Source: an uncultured Lachnospiraceae bacterium (GTDB lineage: Bacteria > Bacillota_A > Clostridia > Lachnospirales > Lachnospiraceae). From it: a stretch of 14,256 nt of DNA. Positions within the stretch are counted from its first letter, which is position 1. Every line of letters starts with the position of its first letter. The notes under the pieces were generated by a model. It was not told the origin of the DNA. It worked only from the letters and a program-made list of their open reading frames with translations, and made no database searches. The stretch is from the NCBI GenBank assembly GCA_902796775.1, contig CADBQK010000565.1, positions 1-14,256 on the forward strand. The letters are read 5' to 3'. Positions 8,278 through 14,256 of this stretch are shown piece after piece. Position numbers and translations under genes: made by a program.

Positions 8278-8903
8278 TGGATTTGCAGAAATATAAGGTG
8301 TGCCCTGCATGTGGAGAGCATAATCCCCCAAACCTTTTAGAATGTAGAAAATGTGAATCGGATCTGACCGGGATAAAGGTTGTAGATAGAAATACTGAAC
8401 AAAGAACAAAAGGGAAAGTCAAAGAGGATAATACTGTTCCTGGTGAACCTGTTCTGGCAAGAATTTGTGAATGTGGTGCTCAGAATCCACCCCAGGCGAG
8501 AAAATGCAAGGTTTGCGGGGAAGACATCTCAGATATAATGCCAACTACAGTCATAGAGGAAGACCAGAAGGCATTTATATATGAACTCAAAGCTGTTGGT
8601 GATGACTACTCTATAGCTATAGATAAACCTGTCTGCATTGTTGGGAGAGAGGCTGACATAAGAGAATACTTGAAAAACAAATCGTATGTCAGCAGACAAC
8701 ATGCAAAGTTCACTATTGTAGCGGAAAAAGTATTCGTGGAGAATCTCAGCAATACCAATAAGACATTCGTCAATAATGTAGAGATTGCTGGTGATGGACC
8801 AACAGCCCTGAGTAATGGCGACGAGATCGGGCTTGGAGGCCTGGAAATTGCTGGAAGCAGACAGGAAAGCGCAGCATATTTCATTTTCAACATAAAGGAA
8901 TGA
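8277..8903 (+). CDS. Double zinc-ribbon FHA-domain protein
   Basis: This phosphothreonine reader has 208 residues. The N-terminal half carries two zinc ribbons. The first has C9, C12, C23 and C26 (CxxC-CxxC). The second has C64, C66, C77 and C80, where the first knuckle is the tighter C-x-C. The FHA domain occupies ~95-205 and keeps the phosphopeptide-binding residues: G-R124 in the first loop, S139-R140-x-H142 in the second, and N159-T-N161 in the third. FHA domains bind phosphothreonine peptides, so the operon's kinase is the natural partner and this protein probably acts as the adaptor that recruits phosphorylated components. It overlaps the coiled-coil gene by one base at its start and the radical SAM gene by four bases (ATGA) at its end. 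This suggests matched expression of the three. GGAGAG at 8264-8269 can serve as its ribosome binding site. Confidence 0.92.
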   Translation: MDLQKYKVCPACGEHNPPNLLECRKCESDLTGIKVVDRNTEQRTKGKVKEDNTVPGEPVLARICECGAQNPPQARKCKVCGEDISDIMPTTVIEEDQKAFIYELKAVGDDYSIAIDKPVCIVGREADIREYLKNKSYVSRQHAKFTIVAEKVFVENLSNTNKTFVNNVEIAGDGPTALSNGDEIGLGGLEIAGSRQESAAYFIFNIKE

Positions 8904-9475
8904 ACGTAGCAAGATTATTATATCCGGTTCAGGTTCTTGGACCTGGAAAGAGAATCGGGATATGGTTATGCGGCTGCGACCGTAGATGCAAAGGGTGCAG
9001 CAATCCCGAACTCTGGGTTCAGAAGGCGGAATATGAAGTCAGCATTTCGCAAGTGCTGGGACTGATACAGAAGATAACACATAATTATGATGTTGACGGT
9101 TTTACTATTACTGGCGGAGAACCAATGGATCAGGCAGCAGAACTTGCAGAACTTTTGGAAGAACTCCGCATGATATCAGATGACATTCTGATATACAGCG
9201 GATACCAATTGTCGGAACTGCGAAATCGGAATGATCAGAATACCGAAAGAGTCTTATCTCTAGCAGCTATACTGATCGACGGCGAATATATAGAAGAGAA
9301 AAATGCTGATACGAAACTGCGTGGATCGTCTAATCAGTTAATTCACATTCTGAATCCCTCACTTAAGGAAAAATATGATGATTATCTGAAAACCACACAC
9401 AACCAGATACAGAACTTTACTACGGCTGATGGGGTGGTATCTGTAGGAATACACAAAAGAGGATTTAATGCATAG
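8900..9475 (+). CDS. NrdG-like radical SAM 4Fe-4S protein
   Basis: This protein of 191 residues belongs to the radical SAM superfamily, in the branch that holds activating enzymes such as NrdG. The cluster motif C-x3-C-x2-C is C26, C30 and C33 within LCGCDRRCKGC. The SAM-binding GGEP is at residues 72-75 in TITGGEPMDQ. The later stretches IDGEYIEE and LRGSSNQLI are also typical of this branch. NrdG normally makes the glycyl radical of the anaerobic ribonucleotide reductase, but no nrdD or other glycyl-radical enzyme is encoded here. The C-terminus (~155-191) is an extension beyond usual NrdG length. The start overlaps the FHA stop as ATGA, and the only purine-rich site (AAAGG) is one base away, so translation probably depends on coupling. 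Its substrate is unknown. Protein modification of an operon partner or redox/oxygen sensing are possibilities. Confidence 0.88.
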   Translation: MNVARLLYPVQVLGPGKRIGIWLCGCDRRCKGCSNPELWVQKAEYEVSISQVLGLIQKITHNYDVDGFTITGGEPMDQAAELAELLEELRMISDDILIYSGYQLSELRNRNDQNTERVLSLAAILIDGEYIEEKNADTKLRGSSNQLIHILNPSLKEKYDDYLKTTHNQIQNFTTADGVVSVGIHKRGFNA

Positions 9476-9486
9476 TGCGCTGAATT

Positions 9487-9491
9487 GGAGG
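9487..9491 (+). promoter_or_regulatory. Strong ribosome binding site of the AAA+ gene
   Basis: GGAGG lies seven bases before the ATG at 9499. It allows independent translation initiation at the one wider junction (23 bases) within the otherwise overlapping radical SAM, AAA+ and PP2C stretch. Confidence 0.8.
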
Positions 9492-9498
9492 TAAAGAC

Positions 9499-11379
9499 AT
9501 GGCCGATTATATTGCTAAATGGCATAAAGAACTGGGAATATTCAGCAGAATAAAGCCACTCATTATTGTTGAGGGCAATGTATTAGATGTTTATCAATAT
9601 CCGATAGAAGGAAGTATATCCAAAGGTAGCATTTTGCGCCTCCCGGAATACCTCCATTATTATTTTACTGATCTTGGATATCAGACTATTGTTTTTTATG
9701 ACAGCATGCAAGGCTTTTATAATTCCTGTGAGGACGGCCATATTGAGGCTTTTGCACAGCTGACAGATTCCAGGCTGGATGGAAGGTTCATACGGAGTGA
9801 TTTTAAGGGAAAAGCCAACTCAGCCTCTTCGGTTGTTCGGGATGCGGTCAGTCAGAATCAAATGCCAACAGCTATTGTTATGAATCTTGCTTCCAGATAC
9901 ATTACATCTCCTGACAATATTGATCAGCCAGAAGTTGATAGTTTCACGAATCTGCTAATGGCATCAATGGAAGGAAGAGATGTAAGAACCGAAAACGGAA
10001 CACTTAAGAACATAGTGGTCATGATTGTGAACAAGGTGAATGATGTTCCAGCATGGTTTTATCTTGATAATCCTAATGTGAAGACTGTAACGATAGGAAC
10101 CCCGTCTAAGGAGGAGCGCGAAGCACTAATCAAGGGTGAAAATTTTGCCAGTTTTTTTGATTCTGGTGTTTATGATGAGGACTTTCCTTATTATGAGGAA
10201 CATCCTGACGAATTAGAAAAAGTTCAGGATAAGTTTGTTGGACTCACCGAGGGCTTCAGTTTTACGGAAATAAATGGACTTAGACGATTATGCAAGAATG
10301 AGAAAACTCGAATCCGCCATATGTCATCTGTAATTGATTTATACAGATATGGTATTAAGGAGAATCCTTGGGATTCTCTGGACGTCAGTGAACTTAGAAC
10401 GGCAAAAGAGGATTTTCAAAAGCGAGTTAAGGGACAGGACTCTGCTATTGTAAAGACTCTTGATGTTGTTAAGCGTGCAGTAACAGGTATGTCCGGACTG
10501 CAAAGTTCTTCTCATGGAAAGCCAAAAGGGATTCTATTTTTTGCAGGGCCTACCGGAACTGGTAAGACAGAAACTGCAAAAACACTTGCAGAGAAATTGT
10601 TCGGCGATGAAAGCTGCTGTATTCGTTTTGACATGAGTGAATATAGTCAAAGCCATAGTGATCAGAAACTGTTAGGGGCTCCTCCGGGATATGTTGGCTA
10701 TGAGGCAGGTGGGCAGTTAACGAACGCCGTCAAGAATAATCCGTTTTCCATATTGCTATTTGACGAAATAGAAAAAGCGCATCCATCAATCTTTGATAAG
10801 TTCCTACAGATTCTTGAAGACGGAAGAATGACGGATGGACAGGGCAATACAGTATATTTTTCAGAATGTATCATTATTTTTACAAGCAATCTCGGAATCT
10901 ATACACGTAACGAACTTGGTATACGTGAGCCCAATGTGACACCGGATATGGACTATACAGAAGTGCAGAAGAAAGTTCGCCAGGCCATCGAAGATTATTT
11001 CAAATTGGAGCTTGGCAGGCCGGAAATTCTCAATCGAATTGGAGAAAACATAGTTGTATTTGATTTTATCAGGCCAGAAGTGGCAGAAATGATTCTCCGG
11101 TCTCAGGTAGATAAGATTATTAGAAATCTTTCTGCAGAAAAAAGAATTGATCTCGTAATATCTGATGATGCCATGCAGGTGTTGCTTGGAAAGGCGTTAG
11201 ATAATCTTTCCAACGGTGGTAGAGGTATAGGAAATATCGTAGAGAGTTTGCTGATAAATCCACTTTCACGATACATGTTTGATGAAGAAATCAAGAGTGA
11301 TGAGCAAATTACTATCAATGGCATCGATGCGGTCAATATGCCATTTGCTTTGGAATGTGTTCATGAGGCAATCCGATGA
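9499..11379 (+). CDS. ClpA/ClpB-type AAA+ ATPase with degenerate N-terminal AAA-like module
   Basis: The C-terminal half (~310-620) of this 626-residue protein is a complete Clp/Hsp100 second-ring AAA+ module. Walker A GPTGTGKT is at 350-357 (K356), Walker B is LLFDE with D422-E423, the pore loop is GYVG with Y398, the arginine-finger candidate is R513 in LNRIG, and the sensor 2 arginine is R575 in NGGRG. The intact pore loop argues for a protein-threading unfoldase. No ClpP-binding loop is apparent, so degradation by ClpP is not supported. Residues 1-300 have no P-loop, but the order of hydrophobic strands (IIVEGNVLDVY, IVFYD, AIVMNLA, VVMIVNKVND, VKTVTIGTPSKEERE) looks like an AAA module that has lost nucleotide binding. 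That reading is inference. The stop overlaps the PP2C start (ATGA). By analogy with ClpV in type VI secretion it may remodel a phosphorylation-controlled assembly. Confidence 0.9.
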   Translation: MADYIAKWHKELGIFSRIKPLIIVEGNVLDVYQYPIEGSISKGSILRLPEYLHYYFTDLGYQTIVFYDSMQGFYNSCEDGHIEAFAQLTDSRLDGRFIRSDFKGKANSASSVVRDAVSQNQMPTAIVMNLASRYITSPDNIDQPEVDSFTNLLMASMEGRDVRTENGTLKNIVVMIVNKVNDVPAWFYLDNPNVKTVTIGTPSKEEREALIKGENFASFFDSGVYDEDFPYYEEHPDELEKVQDKFVGLTEGFSFTEINGLRRLCKNEKTRIRHMSSVIDLYRYGIKENPWDSLDVSELRTAKEDFQKRVKGQDSAIVKTLDVVKRAVTGMSGLQSSSHGKPKGILFFAGPTGTGKTETAKTLAEKLFGDESCCIRFDMSEYSQSHSDQKLLGAPPGYVGYEAGGQLTNAVKNNPFSILLFDEIEKAHPSIFDKFLQILEDGRMTDGQGNTVYFSECIIIFTSNLGIYTRNELGIREPNVTPDMDYTEVQKKVRQAIEDYFKLELGRPEILNRIGENIVVFDFIRPEVAEMILRSQVDKIIRNLSAEKRIDLVISDDAMQVLLGKALDNLSNGGRGIGNIVESLLINPLSRYMFDEEIKSDEQITINGIDAVNMPFALECVHEAIR

Positions 11380-12104
11380 TTTATTTAGCTACATGCGCTG
11401 GGAAGCAGCATAAAGCCAGCGAGGACGCTGTTCTGATAGGACATAATATATTGTATGAATCTTCAGAGACTTTCGAGATGCTGGAAAAGGGATTCATATG
11501 CCTTGCCGATGGAGTAGGTGGAAACCACGGAGGTGCACAGGCGTCACATTTTGTGCTTAATGCCCTGGCAAATGCTGGAGATTTTCATGAGGATCAATTG
11601 AGAGCCATAATGAATGAGATTAATGACAGCTTGATAGAATTTGCACAGGATGATCCAGCTGCAGCCTCCATGGCAACAACCCTAACCGGCATATTTGTTT
11701 CTGAAAACCAGCGTCTTCTAATTCATATTGGAAATACACGTGCCTATGTGAAACAGGGCAACTATCTGAAGCAGATTACGTCGGATCACACAACATATAA
11801 TTGGCTTAAAAGCACAGGACAGCTTGAAGCAGCTGAGAGTTGTAATAAAAATGAAATCACAAACTGTTTCGGCGGTGGTGATAGAAACCTGCTTTCAAAG
11901 CTTTATATCTCAGAACTCCAGCCATTTTCTCTGATGATGCTTACATCTGATGGTGTGCATGAATATGTTGATATAGATACATTGGAGGATATTCTAGTTA
12001 GAGATATTTCTGGTGAAGAGAAGTGTCAGGAGATTCTTGCAAAAGCAATGGATAACGGGTCTAATGACGACATTAGTGTTGTAATAATTGATTCGATTGA
12101 ATAA
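11376..12104 (+). CDS. PP2C-family serine/threonine phosphatase
   Basis: This soluble phosphatase of 242 residues, close to the length of the PstP/Stp core domain, belongs to the metal-dependent PPM/PP2C family. The metal-binding residues are all visible: D17 in KASEDAV, D45-G46 in LADGVGG, D192 in TSDGVHEYVD, and D231-D232 in SNDDISVVII. The internal motifs M-A-T-T-L-T-G and H-I-G-N-T-R-A-Y are also present, so activity is expected. It lacks the usual N-terminal R-x-x-N before E-D and has K-A-S instead, a mild departure. It should reverse the phosphorylation made by the operon's kinase. The start codon overlaps the AAA+ stop, with GAGG at 11365-11368 as ribosome binding site. This coupling suggests that phosphatase and unfoldase are made in a fixed ratio. 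Confidence 0.93.
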   Translation: MIYLATCAGKQHKASEDAVLIGHNILYESSETFEMLEKGFICLADGVGGNHGGAQASHFVLNALANAGDFHEDQLRAIMNEINDSLIEFAQDDPAAASMATTLTGIFVSENQRLLIHIGNTRAYVKQGNYLKQITSDHTTYNWLKSTGQLEAAESCNKNEITNCFGGGDRNLLSKLYISELQPFSLMMLTSDGVHEYVDIDTLEDILVRDISGEEKCQEILAKAMDNGSNDDISVVIIDSIE

Positions 12105-12120
12105 CAAAAGGTGAAATGCT

Positions 12121-13182
12121 ATGGGATTCAGATATCGAAAGAGCATTAATTTAGGTGGTGGCTTCAAAATAAACATTAGCAAATCTGGTGTTGGATACAG
12201 CTGGGGCACAAAAGGTTATCGTGTTACAAAAACAGCACGTGGAACTACAAGAAGAACAGTATCTATTCCAGGAACAGGAATGTCATATGTTAATGAGACC
12301 GGAGGAAGAAGTCGAAAGAATAGAAACAAGCGAACACCGAATCGTGAAAGTGAAGTTCAGCCTTCAAGAAGACAAGAATATCAGCCTGACAATAACAATA
12401 TCAATGAACGCGTAATACAGAGCGCAGATATAGATCGATTCAAGGAGGCTGAAGAAGGTAATATTTCGGAGGCATTGGAGCGGACTATTCGTTTGAACTG
12501 GATCAGCACACTTCTGATTGTATGCGTGTTATTAACGGGAATACATAAGGCCCTCATCTTGCTACCGATAGTTGGTGTAGTGCTTAAAATCATTGCACAT
12601 ACATCTGGACGGGTGAACCTTGAGTATAGTTTTGATGCAGAGAAAGAAGATGAACACAACCGGAGAATCGGAGCATGGCAACTTCTTGCCGAAGGTGAAA
12701 AAGAGTGGCAGGTGCTGACAGAGCAATTCAATAGCAATAAAAAGGTAAACGCCGGTGCAAACAGAAGTTTGAAAAGAGTAGAATGCAAGATTCAGAAAGG
12801 GAGACCCTTCTATATCGACACTAATGTAGAGACGATAGAGATTAAGCTTAACAATAAAGAATTGCTAATAATCCTGCCCGACAAAGTCTTTTTTGTCAGG
12901 AAAGGTAAAGTCGGTACTATTGATTATTCAGACTTTCGAATCAGTGTCTCGTCTGTGCGCTTCGTAGAGACAGGTTCAGTTCCAAGGGATGCACAAGTTG
13001 TTGGTCAGACCTGGCAGTATGTTAATAAGAATGGTACGCCTGATCAGAGATATAAAAACAACAAACAGATTCCAATTTGCTTGTACGGGCAAGTCTTTCT
13101 CAGATCATCAACCGGCTTAAATGTTGAGTTGCAGATTTCAAACAATCAGAATACAAGAGATTTTGCGGAGCTGATTAATTGA
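12121..13182 (+). CDS. DUF4236-domain membrane protein
   Basis: Residues 3-57 of this 353-residue protein are a clear DUF4236 domain. Its typical pattern is F-R-Y-R-K-S-I-N-L-G-G-G-F-K-I-N-I-S-K-S-G, then a G-x-K-G repeat and S-I-P-G-T-G-M-S-Y. The molecular function of DUF4236 is not known. A basic, low-complexity linker follows (~60-115). Then come two adjacent hydrophobic stretches (~127-141 and ~144-160) that could form a short membrane hairpin or a single long anchor. The C-terminal ~190 residues are mainly beta by appearance and contain the stretch FYIDTNVETIEIKLNNKELL. I cannot assign this region. AAGGTG at 12108-12113 serves the start, 16 bases after the PP2C stop. As the only clear integral membrane protein in the central cassette, it may tie the signalling set to the membrane. 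That is inference. Confidence 0.85.
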   Translation: MGFRYRKSINLGGGFKINISKSGVGYSWGTKGYRVTKTARGTTRRTVSIPGTGMSYVNETGGRSRKNRNKRTPNRESEVQPSRRQEYQPDNNNINERVIQSADIDRFKEAEEGNISEALERTIRLNWISTLLIVCVLLTGIHKALILLPIVGVVLKIIAHTSGRVNLEYSFDAEKEDEHNRRIGAWQLLAEGEKEWQVLTEQFNSNKKVNAGANRSLKRVECKIQKGRPFYIDTNVETIEIKLNNKELLIILPDKVFFVRKGKVGTIDYSDFRISVSSVRFVETGSVPRDAQVVGQTWQYVNKNGTPDQRYKNNKQIPICLYGQVFLRSSTGLNVELQISNNQNTRDFAELIN

Positions 13183-13205
13183 TAGAGGTTGAACTTTTAA
13201 TAGCT

Positions 13206-13228
13206 GAGAGGTGGGACCAGATAGATTG
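13206..13228 (+). promoter_or_regulatory. Non-ATG start region of the nuclease gene
   Basis: GAGAGGTGGG (13206-13215) lies upstream of a TTG at 13226 that opens a basic-then-hydrophobic N-terminus. The GTG at 13211 lies inside this purine stretch and would have a poor site of its own. TTG is therefore preferred, although the spacing is somewhat long and the start remains uncertain. A rare start codon would lower nuclease output. Confidence 0.5.
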
Positions 13229-14256
13229 CGTAAAAGTACGTACTATTGTTCTTTAATATTTGCCGTTATTATTTGTGCAGCCATAATCGCAGCTGCCGTA
13301 ATCGGGAGCGGTATTTTGGGATCCTTGTCTGATTCAGATGAAAATATTGATTATTCGGTTCAGACAGATACGGACACAGAAAAGACAGAATTACAAGAAT
13401 CAGTATTTGAAGGATTATATTCATCATATGATTCCGCAGAATTCCTTGCAAACGTTCCTACGTGGGATGGATTTGCTTTTACATACGTCAATAATAATAA
13501 GCCAGATTTCGCAAATGAAGAGATATGGACAACCACACAGGAATCACTAGATCCACTTGACTACCTCGGAAGATGCGGTACTGCTAACTCCTGCATAGGG
13601 AAAGATGGGATGCCGACAGAGCCGAGGGGAGACATCAGCTCTGTTGAACCAACTGGCTGGCATACTGACACATATGAATTTATTGAGGGGAGCCTGTTGT
13701 TCAATCGGTGTCATCTTATAGGACACCAGCTTTCAGGTGATGATGCTATTCCTCGCAATCTTATTACCGGGACGAGTTATTTGAACCGTGATGGGATGCT
13801 TCAATTCGAAAATGCCATTGCAGCGTATGTAAAAGGCACCGGTAACCATGTTATGTATCGTGTGACTCCAATATTCTCCGGCAATGAACTTGTTGCTAGG
13901 GGCGTACATATGGAAGCGATTTCGGTAGAAGACGATGGTGCTGAGTTAGCCTTTAATGTGTTTTGCTATAATGTTCAGCCTGGAGTAGATATTAACTATT
14001 CGACAGGAGAGAACAAACTGTCTGAGAACACCTCAATTCTTGAGGACTATCAGGCAGGTAAATTCAGTATGATAGCCAATACACAAGGACTTGTTCCGGC
14101 GCAAGATGAGTCACTGAACAATCCCGAGAAACACGAGCAAGATTCTGGTACAACTGAGTCCGAGGCAAGGCTATACGTATTAAACACTAATACAGGCAGG
14201 TTTCATTATCCCAATTGCAAGAGCGTCATAGATATGGCAGATCATAATAAACAGGA
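13226..14256 (+). CDS. Exported or membrane-anchored DNA/RNA non-specific endonuclease (3'-partial, non-ATG start)
   Basis: An open frame continues past the window end, with no stop after the start region. It encodes a beta-beta-alpha-metal nuclease of the EndA/NUC1 (Endonuclea_NS_2) family, which cuts DNA and RNA without sequence preference. Numbered from the TTG at 13226, the N-terminus is basic and then strongly hydrophobic (~9-33), a signal anchor without a convincing lipobox. An acidic linker follows, then the nuclease domain (~75-275). The catalytic motif is N160-R-C-H163-LIGHQLSG, with H163 the predicted general base. NLITGTSYLN and YRVTPIF further support the family. The C-terminus begins a metal-binding-like tail, FHYPNCKSV, truncated by the edge. 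No in-frame ATG precedes the nuclease domain. A GTG at 13211 is the alternative start. The gene begins 43 bases after the DUF4236 stop. It could be an effector of the system or an unrelated neighbour. Confidence 0.85.
   Translation, partial: MRKSTYYCSLIFAVIICAAIIAAAVIGSGILGSLSDSDENIDYSVQTDTDTEKTELQESVFEGLYSSYDSAEFLANVPTWDGFAFTYVNNNKPDFANEEIWTTTQESLDPLDYLGRCGTANSCIGKDGMPTEPRGDISSVEPTGWHTDTYEFIEGSLLFNRCHLIGHQLSGDDAIPRNLITGTSYLNRDGMLQFENAIAAYVKGTGNHVMYRVTPIFSGNELVARGVHMEAISVEDDGAELAFNVFCYNVQPGVDINYSTGENKLSENTSILEDYQAGKFSMIANTQGLVPAQDESLNNPEKHEQDSGTTESEARLYVLNTNTGRFHYPNCKSVIDMADHNKQ

Noticed and set aside
5136..12104. A true type VI secretion locus
   Set aside because: No sheath, tube, baseplate, VgrG or membrane-complex gene is present, and the apparent host is Gram-positive. 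Only the control-type proteins match.
12188..12415. Small + strand frame of 75 residues
   Set aside because: It lies wholly inside the DUF4236 domain coding region in a different frame and resembles nothing.
13183..13225. Promoter or terminator between the DUF4236 and nuclease genes
   Set aside because: A TTGAAC-like box is present, but no matching -10 at suitable spacing and no hairpin with a T-run were found.
13235..13244. Perfect 10-base palindrome AGTACGTACT
   Set aside because: It lies within the nuclease coding sequence, is short enough to occur by chance, and has no second copy nearby that I could see.
13338..13550. Small + strand frame of 70 residues
   Set aside because: It lies in another frame within the nuclease gene, whose family motifs establish the real frame.

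Overview
The window looks like a Gram-positive anaerobe of the Clostridia, most like Lachnospiraceae. The grounds are a moderately AT-rich sequence, strong GGAGG-type ribosome binding sites, a YdbC-type PC4 protein, a DUF4236 protein, and an EndA-like nuclease of the kind common in Lachnospiraceae and streptococci. This placement comes from family knowledge, not a database search. All ten genes lie on the + strand. Gaps are 43 bases or less and three junctions overlap. No internal terminator or convincing promoter is visible, so the window reads as the middle of one long operon, cut at both ends.

Left part (1-5106): the C-terminal ~1,600 residues of a giant SF1 (DNA2/UPF1-like) helicase of the DUF4011 type. 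It carries a PD-(D/E)xK nuclease domain, a three-copy 14-residue coiled-coil repeat, two duplicated SH3-like modules and a small C-terminal domain. Its Walker A motif must lie upstream of base 1. A small PC4/YdbC-type single-stranded nucleic-acid-binding protein follows.

Middle part (5136-12104): a signalling and remodelling cassette. In order it encodes a Ser/Thr kinase with a ~260-residue unknown C-terminal region, an unrecognised coiled-coil protein starting MSGPK, a double zinc-ribbon/FHA protein, an NrdG-like radical SAM protein, a ClpA/B-type AAA+ ATPase with an apparently degenerate first AAA module, and a PP2C phosphatase.

Right part (12121-14256): a DUF4236 protein with a central membrane segment and a new-looking C-terminal domain. 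It is followed by an exported or membrane-anchored DNA/RNA non-specific endonuclease that starts at a non-ATG codon and runs off the window.

Kinase, FHA, PP2C and Clp-type AAA+ together are the same parts list as the threonine-phosphorylation control of type VI secretion (PpkA, Fha, PppA, ClpV). Here no secretion-apparatus gene is present, and a radical SAM enzyme, an orphan coiled-coil protein and nucleic-acid-acting enzymes flank the set. A defence or stress-response system in which reversible phosphorylation gates an unfoldase and nuclease output is a reasonable inference, but nothing in the sequence proves it.
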